33,591 nt of DNA from Fragilaria crotonensis (Eukaryota; Bacillariophyta; Fragilariophyceae; Fragilariales; Fragilariaceae): the NCBI GenBank assembly GCA_022925895.1, contig JAKSYS010000677.1:1-33591 (forward strand), read 5' to 3'. Each line of letters starts with the position of its first letter. The stretch's first letter is position 1. Shown here in pieces: positions 1-9,489 of the stretch. The notes under the pieces were generated by a model that was not told where the DNA came from, did not search any database, and worked only from the letters and a program-made list of their open reading frames with translations. Position numbers and translations under genes: made by a program.

Positions 1-491
1 GGATTACCGTTAATGCAAGACGACAGATCGGCACGAACAAACAAACTTAGAATTCTTCAGGTAATTTAAACTGGAACTAAACCATTTCGCACTGCCATAT
101 TGTCAGATCATCCTGACAATCGTCCTTGCGAATGTTGTAGAAATGTGTCTCATAAGGACTGGCACATAGGTAGTGTGCTGTCGCGTGTAATGGGGGCACT
201 GCACACAAAGGAAAGTGCGACAGTAAAATATACCTCCTCAGGTCATGCATCGATGCATGGCTTCGTGTATTGTTTCATTCGCAACCAGAAAGGGTTGTCT
301 TTTTCTGACGCCCCCTGCTCCGTCGGAACAGAGTCATCGGCCAAAACATGGGAGCTGCAGAGAGATTTACCTGTTTGAGTGCAATTCCTTCATCTCGGAA
401 TTCCTCCAATCGATCTCGTGACAAATGATGCAATCGCAAACATGAGCCTTCACGTTTAACCGCGAAGGCACATATCTTGAAGTCAAACCCC
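1..491 (-). repeat. Split direct repeat block B2 (terminal copy)
   Basis: Near-identical to 960-1462 and in the same orientation. It differs by about a dozen missing bases, nearly all in short homopolymers or dinucleotide runs; the copy here is always the shorter one. The window begins at or within two bases of the block's edge, so the element's true terminus may lie just outside. It contains the 16-bp palindrome at 244-259. Confidence 0.85.
244..259. repeat. Perfect 16-bp palindrome CATGCATCGATGCATG
   Basis: The sequence equals its own reverse complement. The same palindrome is at 1205-1220 in the other copy of the block. Its retention in both copies may simply reflect their recent common origin. 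Confidence 0.9.
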
Positions 492-548
492 GGACAGGCG
501 ATAAAAGGCGACTGGCCAGGAAGAGAAAGGGATGGTGGGTGGGAAAAG
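492..548. other. 57-bp spacer between repeat blocks A2 and B2
   Basis: Purine-rich sequence lying between the two repeat blocks. It does not match the bases next to block B1 (after 1462) or next to block A1 (before 6015). A simple internal deletion of a full element should have left such a match, so this argues against a deletion derivative. Confidence 0.6.
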
Positions 549-957
549 AAACTGCTTCAAAGAATCAACGATATCAGGCCCTGGATGTACGGTCCGAGGA
601 TGAGTGTCGATTATTCTGTAAAGAGTGACCAGAGTGACTGGTCGGCCCAAACGACTTTAAGTAACTGGTTTGAGGTTCTCCAACCCATACTCACTCAGTC
701 GTACGAATGGGTATCTGGTAGATTGTTGGCAACATGCCGATGACGGTCTTCTTGAATCGTAGAACGCATCGACACGTAACTCGAATTGTTGCGTTTCTTG
801 GAAGGTGATGTGCATCAGAATAAGGTTAAGTCACATCCCTGCGAAACGTAACAGTATGAGTTAGAAACAGAACGGCTGAAGAATTCAAATATTACTTGTT
901 AGTTACCGGTCCTTGTCCGCAACTTTAACCGTCATCCTCTTGACCTGTAGGTACGCA
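549..957 (-). repeat. Split direct repeat block A2
   Basis: Near-identical to 6015-6427, differing by a few single-base gaps. It ends at GTAGGTACGCA, directly joined to block B1. Confidence 0.85.
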
Positions 958-959
958 AA

Positions 960-1462
960 GGATTACCGTTAATGTGCAAGACGACAGATCGGCACGAACA
1001 AACAAACTTAGAATTCTTCAGGTAATTTAAACTGGAACTAAACCATTTCGCACTGCCATATTGTCAGATCATCCTGACAATCGTCCCCGAATGTTGTAGA
1101 AATGTGTCTCATAAGGACTGGCACATAGGTAGTGTGCTGTCGCTTGTGTAATGGGGGCACTGCACACAAAGGAAAGTGCGACAGTAAAATATACCTCCTC
1201 AGGTCATGCATCGATGCATGGCTTCGTGTATTGTTTCATTCGCAACCAGAAAGGGTTGTTCCTCTTTTTTCTGACGCTCCCCTTGCTCCGTCGGAACAGA
1301 GTCATCGGCCAAAACATGGGGAGCTGCAGAGAGGATTTACCTGTTTGGAGTGCAATTCCTTCATCTCGGAATTCCTCCAATCGATCTCGTGACAAATGAT
1401 GCAATCGCAAACATGAGCCTTCACGTTTAACCGCGAAGGCACATATCTTGAAGTCAAACCCC
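960..1462 (-). repeat. Split direct repeat block B1
   Basis: Second copy of the 1-491 block, directly adjoining the internal region of the element. It carries the same 16-bp palindrome at 1205-1220. The minus-strand tyrosine recombinase frame stops about 200 bases inside of it. Confidence 0.85.
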
Positions 1463-1663
1463 CACCACTGATGAAATCCTGACCTTGCTGATAACCAAGG
1501 TGATCTTGTGTGATGCCTGCTTTGTAATCGACACTCGGGAACCTTCATTGTTTCACCAGAATAAACCATGAGGTGAGGTAGGTCGCACCTGTCCTCTGGC
1601 CGGCAACCTCGACACACTTCGTCGCAACGAATGTGCTAGGTATTTTCAAGCCAGACCTCCCTA

Positions 1664-3238
1664 TCACATAGCAGACGTGTATCGCAGAAATGACTCCTTC
1701 ACCATCGTCACATCCACGTAGTGCTGATCGATCGCATGTCGCACCTTTCCGGTTCCGGCTGACTCCTTTTTCTTCCACCTATTGACAACATAGCGATCTG
1801 CTTCTGACACCTTCATCGCCACCGCTCTTGATTCCGAGCCTCGACGAAACGATCGGAACACGTTGAACTTGTCCGCCAGATCGCTGGCTTCGAAGATGTC
1901 TGCTCCAAACAGTTTTGGATCGTCCTCGAAGATCTCGTTCAACACCTCAAGAAACAGATCGTTCATATCTGAAGTGGTCGATTGGTACCCTCTCTTGTTT
2001 ACAAACGCAGGTCCAGAGGAACGACCACAGGCATTATGAACCGCAATGAGGCGGGATATCCACAGCTTGATTCGAATCCCTGAGCCGGTGATGGCGCAGG
2101 AGATAAGAAGGTGTTGTTTGGCGTGGTGTTCGCCCTTGAAACGTCCCAGAAGCGGGACTATCACTTCGTCCGAGTCCGAGTCGTGGAATTGTAGAAGACC
2201 TTCCAGGTCAGCCATGAGCCCCTCCGGGCTCCTCAGAGATAATACGAAACAAATACAAAAGTAGGCACCCGCCATAACCCACTTGTGCCTGTCGTCACTC
2301 AAACCCGCTATCCGAGCCCTCTCTTCAACTCGTTCCAGAAGTAAGTGCATGATCGCCACACTGATAGCTTGGTTTGGTCGCCAATCCTGGCCCATTCGTT
2401 TGCTGCAACCCAACATGAACCTTTGAAACCACAGGGACCCACAGGGATCGACAGCAATTCTCTGAAAGCCTGCACCCTTTCCGTCAGCGAGAACCAAGGG
2501 TGTAAAATTGGCGTCCCTAGCTGATCGAACCTGGTTCGAGAAGCAGGAACGAAATCTCCGAATTGTGTCCCATTGTTTATGACTGTCAGAGTATCGACCT
2601 CCTCCTAAGGAAGACACCACAATCTGTAATGCCACTTGATAACCGCAGTGATCGTGATTGGGTAAGGGACCAGGATCCAGGTATGGTCCTTGTAGACCAA
2701 GCATGTCGGATATTTTGAGACCCTCTCTCACTTTAGCCGCATTTGATTCTACAGTCGTCCGTGCACGGCTCCAGAAGGCATCAAGATTTATTCGCCTGAT
2801 GCACCTTAATGAAAAGTTGTCCTTCTCGTTTTCTGTTTCTGGGGGTCGGGCGAATAACTTTCCAAAGATGCACATGTCACATTCAAACGAGACCATAAGG
2901 TCATCGCCGTCCCTTGCACTCATGAACCTTGAATCGTCTGACTTTCTGGGAATCCATCCTGAAAGCAATCTGTCCTCGTCGTTTGCAGCCACCCTAGGCA
3001 ATTCGCCTGTAGCCACAAAGAACCCAACTGCATCATCGGAAGAGTAACAACTGCCGCACCATGTGCTCTGGCAGGGTTGAGAGGTCGCAACCGAGTGCCC
3101 AAAGTTTGCGCAGAATATTCCTCGCCCCCATCTCAGATTCTTTGAACACACCCCGCAACTCCCTTCCCACTGCGTACATCTTGGGTGTTCCTTTGATTTG
3201 CCATGGGCTGACGCTGAGAAAGGGGAAGAGGATTCCAA
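1664..3238 (-). CDS. DIRS-type tyrosine recombinase with N-terminal CxxC pairs
   Basis: A 524-residue open frame, the longest intact piece of the element. The C-terminal half has tyrosine recombinase motifs in order: R336 in LRSPEGL, K368 in GRFKGE, R462-x-x-R465 in the FRSFRRG box, W488 in NRWKKK and a catalytic-type tyrosine Y507 in QHYVD. The usual histidine of HxxR is arginine here. Two CxxC pairs (C61/C64 in WCGSC and C120/C123 in CDMC) could form a zinc site. The product would cut and rejoin the circular DNA intermediate at the target. The first ~50 residues overlap the end of the preceding frame (3033-3368), so the true junction is probably a frameshift and the first Met may not be the real start. 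Family call is firm; the zinc site is inference. Confidence 0.8.
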   Translation of the reverse strand: MESSSPFSASAHGKSKEHPRCTQWEGSCGVCSKNLRWGRGIFCANFGHSVATSQPCQSTWCGSCYSSDDAVGFFVATGELPRVAANDEDRLLSGWIPRKSDDSRFMSARDGDDLMVSFECDMCIFGKLFARPPETENEKDNFSLRCIRRINLDAFWSRARTTVESNAAKVREGLKISDMLGLQGPYLDPGPLPNHDHCGYQVALQIVVSSLGGGRYSDSHKQWDTIRRFRSCFSNQVRSARDANFTPLVLADGKGAGFQRIAVDPCGSLWFQRFMLGCSKRMGQDWRPNQAISVAIMHLLLERVEERARIAGLSDDRHKWVMAGAYFCICFVLSLRSPEGLMADLEGLLQFHDSDSDEVIVPLLGRFKGEHHAKQHLLISCAITGSGIRIKLWISRLIAVHNACGRSSGPAFVNKRGYQSTTSDMNDLFLEVLNEIFEDDPKLFGADIFEASDLADKFNVFRSFRRGSESRAVAMKVSEADRYVVNRWKKKESAGTGKVRHAIDQHYVDVTMVKESFLRYTSAM

Positions 3239-3368
3239 TTAGCAAGGGTTCATGCATGTTTGCTGGCCAGCACGAGAAACCAACTGGCACTTCAAAGACA
3301 AAATCCGCTGATCGGTACAATTGTTTTGCCCATTGGTTTGTGCACGCGGGGCACACAAAATGTGACAA
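3033..3368 (-). pseudogene. Continuation of DIRS RNase H polyprotein (frame-displaced)
   Basis: This 111-residue frame continues the protein that the 3239-4318 frame leaves after its RNase H domain. It reads as a conserved-looking segment with motifs such as MHEPLLIGILFPFL and PWQIKGTPKMY, and joins the recombinase region at its end. The displacement indicates a one- or two-base indel near 3350 relative to the ancestral frame. Function of the segment is unknown to me. Confidence 0.6.
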
Positions 3369-4318
3369 GAAGACTGTCGCTTTATCCTGGCTTTTCTCAT
3401 TTCAGCAATGACTACTTCAGCCGCCAGCGGAGCAGGCGCCCAAATGTATGACCGACGAGAGTTTGCCAGAATGGGTCTCTCGCCGTCCTCGTCCAAGCGC
3501 CATCCCGTTATATCGTGCCCTGCCTCAAACCATCCCATGTTATCCAACAGAATGGTGTCGTTACCACTCCAACTCTGGATCCAGGGCACAAGATCCAGAG
3601 GAGCTCGTTCCACAGCGGACATGTGAATTGGGATATGAGCAACCATGGACTCGCCAGCCATCACTCCCTGACCCAAGTAACCTCTCGAGACCCCATCCGT
3701 CCCTTGAGCAATCATTCTCGTGCCAGCGACGTGGAATATGTGAATCTTCAAGCCGCTCCGCGTCATCAAACCGTGCAAGCGAATGATGAGGCCCAACAGC
3801 TTCTTGGATGATGACGAACCACGAGATGCACATGACTCCACTGTTGAGTTGTCGGTGAACATGTACACTTCAGAGTCCACCAGATTCCCCGATTGCGCCT
3901 CGTCTTCTAGTGACTCCACAATGTTTGTGAATTCTTTCCAGTTGGAAGACTCTGGGTCCTCAAGAGAACCCCATACTCCAATCCGAAAATTAAATCCACC
4001 GCCGCACGTGAAAGTTGCTCCAAGACCGGATCCCGATGCGTCACCGAAGCCGTATACGATAGTCATTATCGACTTGGATCGTATGTTTACTTCCGGAACG
4101 ATCTCTGGGCTGAACAGGAACGAGATCGCCTTAACATCTTCCATCAACCCGAGGCTCGCTTTGACAGAGACAGGGGCGTCGTCGGGCTCTCCTCGTCTCA
4201 GAGCGATGTCCAACTCTTCCTCAGATATGATTCCGTTCGCAGCCCTACTATCAAAGATCATAGCCTTCCATCGCTTCGGGTCATCTTCCAATCTTCGCTG
4301 TCCCTTCCTCCTCGCCAA
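3239..4318 (-). pseudogene. DIRS RNase H domain
   Basis: RNase H removes the RNA strand of the RNA-DNA hybrid during reverse transcription. Motifs visible in order: GFGDASGSGLGA with the first acidic residue, a Glu in NWKEFTN, FTDNSTVES with the next Asp, and GTDGVSRG at the end. The annotated start codon is TTG, and the sequence before it is the C-terminal part of the RT in another frame, so this is an interior piece of a once continuous RT-RNase H protein. Between it and the RT piece (4318-4471) I find conserved-looking residues such as MIPFLKGFYLT in a third frame. Confidence 0.75.
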
Positions 4319-4470
4319 GAGTTTAGGTGAGGTAGAAGCCTTTCAAGAACGGGATCATGGTCTCAAAAGTCATCGACAAGTGGTTTAGGAAACCAGTCTC
4401 CTTTCTAAACTTCGTCGATCCAGAACAGGTCTCGAGTCGGGGGACTTGTGAAGTTTTTCAAGCAACGTTG

Positions 4471-5967
4471 CTACCATCCTCCTTCCTTTGTCCCATTTCT
4501 CTTGGGACACGGATTTGTGATGTGAGATGCCCTTATTTTGAAAATGGTCCCTGTCCAAGCACCTGCGTCAAGTTGCGAAGGAGGTCTGAACTTGCGGGGT
4601 GCATTCTGCATTCCCAAGAATTGGATGCGGCTTGCAAACTGGTGGTAGACGTCCCAGCAGTTTGACTTCGAATATCCTGTCACCCTCACATCATCGGCAA
4701 AAGTCACGACGTCACCCGCCACGTGACCTTCGGTCTCTCCGGCTGTTCCGTTTCTCCACTTCATAACCTTTGGAAGAGAAGGATCATAATTTTCCATTCC
4801 CGGCAAGTTCAGGATTACTCGATCATACCCCATTGGGTTACCGGGTTTGGTGGGGTTTCCCCGGGCGAACTCCTCTCCCCAATAATAATGTCGAACCGCA
4901 TTATAAGGACTGGGTCGCATCCCCATGAATAACCTCGTCCACCTTAGTAGAAGGGGATTGGAGCCTTTTGACTCTACCCCTGAGATCAGTGATGACATGG
5001 GCCCCAAATCCACACCCGAGTAGGGACGGATTCGAGGGTCCATGTGGAAGTTATGGAACATTTCCCCGAAGTCCATGTCCGCCATCCAGGTTGAGAATGA
5101 CATGCACATGGCAGCCGACTTGGCGGAAGGTAGGAAGAAGTTTGGCGCCCATAGAGTGTTGTTTAATCCGCTCGACGTTCCATCGAACACGACGCGAATA
5201 TCGGTATCTCCCTTTGGGACAGAGAAATAATGAACCGTGTTGGCAACAAAACCTGACTCAAGATAGTCACGCTTTATCATCCCCTCCATTTTGACTGCCA
5301 CCATCGCTCGCTGCTCACGATTAATGCTCCCCATTTTGTGTCGACGCTTAGTGGGAAGTGCAGATGCAACGAATACAGGGATTCCATCCCGTGCCGCCCG
5401 AATCTGCTCTGCGCCATTCCATCGCCAGAAAAAGAGGCTTGACCCACATGTCCAATCCCACCATGTGCTACTGAGAACCTGGTTCAGGATCCGAAAGCCG
5501 CATCGTGCATCCTGAAGCAGTGCCGCCTTCTCCATTGAGGACAAAATCCGCCGATCCCCTTTTGTGTTTAGCTTTTGATTCCGATTCCGATCCCGATCCC
5601 CCTTCATCGTGCGAAGCACCTGATCCTTTCCTCTTCGTTTCGACGAAAGGAGAGTTGGTCGCAAGGTGTCGCGCGGCTTGGGCCACCTCCGGCGCCATTG
5701 ACGACCGTATGAGTGAGTTAGGTAACGGACGAGCGATTTCCAAAGCTGCGACTTCCATCGCCACAACGCTAATGTCTCCAGACCGAGGATAACCTTGGAG
5801 TTGACGTCAGGAATGACCAAGGAAATGCGCTGATTCCAAGGGTAATGAATGACTTCGGCATCGTCAGCCTTCACCGCTTTGTTGGAAATGGCAATGTTCG
5901 CCCAGGAACCCGGCAGCCATTTCTTCAAATGCGGTAGCCACACCGAGTCTAAAGGCAATGGTCCCAC
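4471..5967 (-). pseudogene. DIRS reverse transcriptase
   Basis: A 498-residue frame. RT motifs: FSVPKGDTDIRVVFDGTSSG (residues 248-267), ADMDFGEMF (296-304, first catalytic Asp), MGMRPSPY (348-355), TFADD (422-426, catalytic pair in the FADD form) and LGMQNAPRKFRPP (451-463). The frame leaves the thumb region about 20 residues before its stop. The N-terminal part is also displaced: between 5468 and 5764 the neighbouring frame reads as a natural acidic Ser/Glu linker while this frame is basic and irregular. The start is GTG and no ATG precedes it in frame, so the real start is not visible. No separate gag exists between it and block A1, only about 50 bases away. Confidence 0.8.
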
Positions 5968-6014
5968 CGCTAACGAGACGTTTAAGCGGCGCTTTGGAGC
6001 ATCATTAGATCGAT

Positions 6015-6427
6015 AAACTGCTTCAAAGAATCAACGATATCAGGCCCTGGATGTACGGTCCGAGGATGAGTGTCGATTATTCTGTAAAGAGTGACCAGAG
6101 TGACTGGTCGGCCCAAACGACTTTAAGTAACTGGTTTGGAGGTTCTCCAACCCATACTCACTCAGTCGTACGAATGGGTATCTGGTAGATTGTTGGCAAC
6201 ATGCCGATGACGGTCTTCTTGAATCGTAGAACGCATCGACACGTAACTCGAATTGTTGCGTTTCTTGGAAGGTGATGTGCATCAGAATAAGGTTAAGTCA
6301 CATCCCTGCGAAACGTAACAGTATGAGTTAGAAACAGTAAACGGCTGAAGAATTCAAATATTACTTGTTAGTTACCGGTCCTTGTCCGCAACTTTAACCG
6401 TCATCCCTCTTGACCTGTAGGTACGCA
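6015..6427 (-). repeat. Split direct repeat block A1 (5' end of the DIRS element)
   Basis: First repeat block in the sense direction of the element, matching 549-957. It ends in GTAGGTACGCA, after which the sequence diverges, marking the right boundary of the element. The promoter of the element is expected here, but no specific signal is visible. Confidence 0.85.
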
Positions 6428-6676
6428 CAGAACCGCAGCGGCATGCAGTGATATACGAGTACTCGGAGTACGATTTTACGAGTGTTGCTGTAAACGCACA
6501 TGTTTTCCCGTTACACATTTAAAAGTTGTATGTGACTCGACATCGCCGACACGTTTCCCGCAAACAGACAGGCTTTTCTCGTCACCATGTTACACCATAA
6601 TCTTGAAAAGCGAATCGTGGGATTACCTCCGTTTCAGCATCGCCCTTTCTCATTATTTACAAGCATCTGAGCGGAT
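6428..6676. other. Spacer upstream of the hypothetical gene
   Basis: Non-coding sequence between the DIRS element and the next gene. It contains one GTACTCGGAGTAC palindrome near 6457-6470, a type recurrent in this window. No clear core promoter is recognised. Confidence 0.5.
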
Positions 6677-7576
6677 ATGCAAATGGCAAACATCAAAGAT
6701 TGGAAGGAACGGACTGCAAAGTTGAGAAGGAAGATTGCTGGGAAAGCGCGTGGTTTGTTGCGTTGGAGTGCGAAGAGTGATAAACGAATTGATTTCGATA
6801 CTCCAGCTTCGCTAGCAGAACAACCCCTCCTCAGAGCAGTTCCAAGAAAGGCAAAGAAAACGTCGTGGGATAGCAAAGATGAATTAAAGGATATGTCCGA
6901 CTATGCGGCGGCCTCTGCTATGATTGCAGCCACATTCTCGAACGATACCAAGTCAACTGCTTCAAGCGGAGGACTGTATCGCTCCGCATCCTCTCACGAG
7001 GAGAGATTCGAGTTCCCCAATTTTCATAAGAGAGACATATATTTGGCCGATGGCCCGAGAAATTGTCACGCAGAGACGGATAAGGTTGAAAAGAGGACAC
7101 TGGCAGCGTACTCTATCTCTGGGTCAATGCTCTGCAGTAACGTCGAAAAGGGATACATCCCAAGCAACTCCACGAGTGCTGCCAGAAAGCTAAACAGCCC
7201 CCTCAAACCGACGGGATTGCCAGCCAATGCTGTCATGGCGTCCACGCTTTTTCGAACAATGAAGCTAGATGATCGATCTCACAAAAGCGCAGACCCTACG
7301 AAAAGGAGGCTCATCAAAACAACATCCCACAGCGATATCCATGCATCATTTTCTAACGATTCAGGGGATGAGCGAGCACCATACGTGGATATCAAGCGCA
7401 CGAACTCGAAGGATGGCGCACAGAGCAGCGTTTCTTCAGTCACGATGTATTCGAGCTACCAAAACGATCCATTGGTTCGGGCATCGAATAGTTTGCTCGA
7501 TATTCTTCGTTCGAATAGGTTTCAAACATTCGACAAGTGCGAAGAGGAGACGTCGTTGGCTTTGTATGAGGCCTAA
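6677..7576 (+). CDS. Hypothetical Ser-rich, probably disordered protein
   Basis: A 299-residue open frame starting at an ATG and ending in TAA. The N-terminus is strongly basic (KDWKERTAKLRRKIAG), followed by a long Ser-, Lys- and Asn-rich region with many potential phosphorylation sites and no predicted membrane segment, signal peptide or known catalytic motif. The C-terminus has a more ordered stretch (LVRASNSLLDILRSN). I do not recognise the family. Its length, clean frame and even composition make it a likely real gene rather than chance, and nothing about its neighbours suggests a function. Confidence 0.6.
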   Translation: MQMANIKDWKERTAKLRRKIAGKARGLLRWSAKSDKRIDFDTPASLAEQPLLRAVPRKAKKTSWDSKDELKDMSDYAAASAMIAATFSNDTKSTASSGGLYRSASSHEERFEFPNFHKRDIYLADGPRNCHAETDKVEKRTLAAYSISGSMLCSNVEKGYIPSNSTSAARKLNSPLKPTGLPANAVMASTLFRTMKLDDRSHKSADPTKRRLIKTTSHSDIHASFSNDSGDERAPYVDIKRTNSKDGAQSSVSSVTMYSSYQNDPLVRASNSLLDILRSNRFQTFDKCEEETSLALYEA

Positions 7577-8175
7577 CTTGTCGTCAGTGCGAATTCCTAG
7601 CTTGCCTTCTAAGACTCTAGGCGAACGCCATCGTGGGAAGACTATTCTTTTTTCTATGACAAACACTCTGCAATAAACTGTTGGAGACGACCCTTGTACT
7701 GGTGATTGTAACGCTGACATGATGTACGCTAGTAGCTCTCAGGTTATCCCGAAAAGATACTCATCCGTGCCTTCTCAACTCCATAGAAAGTCCTACTTCG
7801 CTTCATCTCAGGTAGCTAATCGTCGGATGCATGCCTGATCAGGAAGGGTGATTGTCAACCAACGGGTTAGTAGGAAACATAGGCATGGCAGTCTCGTTCG
7901 GAGGAAACTTTTTTACTGGACCTTCTCAGAAGATTTTTCTGTGCACATCAAGTCCGCTCTTAATTGACAAGCTTAGATACGCAGGCAACTGCAGAACTGC
8001 GAAGAACTACACACCCATTAATCGAGTCTACTTGACAAAGTCTAGTTCTAATGCACAAGTCTTGCCTGCGTCATGCATATGCATGCAGCTTGAGAATAAT
8101 TGACACAGACTCCACTATTTCGATTGCAGACAGGACAGAAGTGTGAATGACCACGTTGGAAAACCCTTGCAATCG
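7577..8175. other. Spacer between convergent genes
   Basis: No convincing coding frame. A CAATAAA at about 7670 could serve as polyadenylation signal for the gene ending at 7576. A 14-bp palindrome CATGCATATGCATG lies near 8073-8088. Nothing else is recognised. Confidence 0.45.
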
Positions 8176-8853
8176 TCACACGCAAGGTTTGCTGGGTTGC
8201 ACTGAGGTATGTATGATCTGTGAAGGACGACGACTCCATTCACTGAAACACGTTGATCGACCGGGACGTGGAAGATAGCTAGATTGCCTTCTAGCCGGTA
8301 GAACTGTTGGAGATTGCAAATCCTGAAGGAGTGCCCGAGAGTCTGCAATACCCATGCGGGTCGCAAACTCTCTGGCTTGATTGGAACTGGCGATAGCGAT
8401 CTTGGCGAGCATCGCTGCACTTCCCACCCCGGTTGTACGCGAAACATCCTGAGCGTCGAGAACAGCGAGGTGATGGTTCCGACGGCTCATTCTGTGCTGA
8501 TCACAATGTTCTCGTGTGATCATATACTCAAGCCCGCGCAGTGACCGACCGTGTATGACCCAGAGATCCAGTCGGTGCTGCGCGCTGCAATAACGGTCAC
8601 GCAAGAGGCCAACGAGCGGAGATGCTTGGCTCTCCTTGCAAATCAATTGCGCAGTTTGCTTAAATCTTTGGAAGTCGGAGCGACTGTACCAACGACTTCT
8701 GATTTCGTCGATAGATAGTTCTGATCGAACTGGCGCTTCACTCCATGTTTCAACTGCGCAATCCTGGAATCGAACGCGAGAACGTTGCCTCTTCGCATGG
8801 AGACGAACGAGGAGTTCAAGCTCGTCGTGAGCTAGATTCTCGACAAGATGCAT
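8176..8853 (-). CDS. Diatom-type hypothetical protein with WYS and RGLE motifs
   Basis: A 225-residue frame from a genuine ATG (8851-8853). It contains SIDEIRSRWYSRSDFQRFKQ (residues ~46-65) and later HGRSLRGLEYMIT, followed by an alanine-rich region with SSNQAREFATRMGIADS. In my memory, proteins pairing a W-Y-S-x-x-[DE] stretch with a later RGLE are common, unnamed and multi-copy in diatom genomes; their function is not established. The tail after residue ~180 is basic and Ser/Pro-rich. No membrane segment or signal peptide. The family assignment is from recall and not verified. Confidence 0.6.
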   Translation of the reverse strand: MHLVENLAHDELELLVRLHAKRQRSRVRFQDCAVETWSEAPVRSELSIDEIRSRWYSRSDFQRFKQTAQLICKESQASPLVGLLRDRYCSAQHRLDLWVIHGRSLRGLEYMITREHCDQHRMSRRNHHLAVLDAQDVSRTTGVGSAAMLAKIAIASSNQAREFATRMGIADSRALLQDLQSPTVLPARRQSSYLPRPGRSTCFSEWSRRPSQIIHTSVQPSKPCV

Positions 8854-9489
8854 GAGAGACGAGATCCTGTTACTGAGGAAAAGAATGAATCGTAATTCTT
8901 ACGTCTGGGGTGTGGCAAAGGCCTCAACCATTTCATATAAATCTTAGTATACAAGAAATTAACCGAGGTACTCCAATCGTATTTATGCCTTGTAAATGAT
9001 AGGGTTTTTTGGTCTACTGTCCATTGGTCATTTCCCCGAAGACAGAAATAGGACTTAGATGTATGCGCTGTGAGGCATAAATACGGGGTAAATAGGTAAC
9101 GGGGCGGACTATTAGGATTATTACGATGCAAGATGCGAATCTGGAAAAGTCATATATGCCGGATGCCGGCACGCCGGCACTGATCCCCCACCAACCAAGA
9201 AAGAATTATCTATCATACACATACCAAAATCAAAGCAGATGTAGAAGTCTTGCAAGTCCTGCTGGTACTTGTGCCTTGTTCCAGGTACAGTACAAGTACA
9301 TAGAATGTGAAAACATAACTCGTACACTCGTACTACTACCTCGAATTCCTCGTTTGAACTTCGATTTTGCTCGATCGCATCTACTACGGCTTATTTGGCT
9401 CTGAGACCGCATGTCGTTGCTGCTTCGTGGACGTGGTGCTTTAAAATTTAGTTGACCCTGAAAATCCCTGATGGAGTTGATGCTGCTTT
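8854..9489. other. Spacer without recognised genes
   Basis: Small open frames exist on both strands but none has convincing composition. A short inverted repeat, TGCCGGC-AC-GCCGGCA, lies at 9164-9179. Confidence 0.45.

Larger units (their letters stand above)
1..6427 (-). mobile_element. DIRS-order (PAT/Ngaro-like) tyrosine-recombinase retrotransposon
   Basis: Read on the minus strand the order is repeat block (6015-6427), RT, RNase H, tyrosine recombinase, second repeat block (960-1462), a copy of the first block (549-957), then a copy of the second block (1-491). This is the A1-internal-B1-A2-B2 split direct repeat layout described for PAT and Ngaro elements, which integrate through a circle using a tyrosine recombinase rather than a DDE integrase. 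I see no integrase, no aspartic protease, no methyltransferase and no separate gag. No target duplication can be tested because the left end meets the window edge. Frames are broken several times, so this copy looks non-autonomous unless the breaks are sequencing errors. Confidence 0.85.

Noticed and set aside
1-957. A separate, internally deleted copy of the DIRS element in tandem
   Set aside because: The 57 bases at the junction match neither internal edge, and the order equals the known split direct repeat layout. It is kept only as an alternative.
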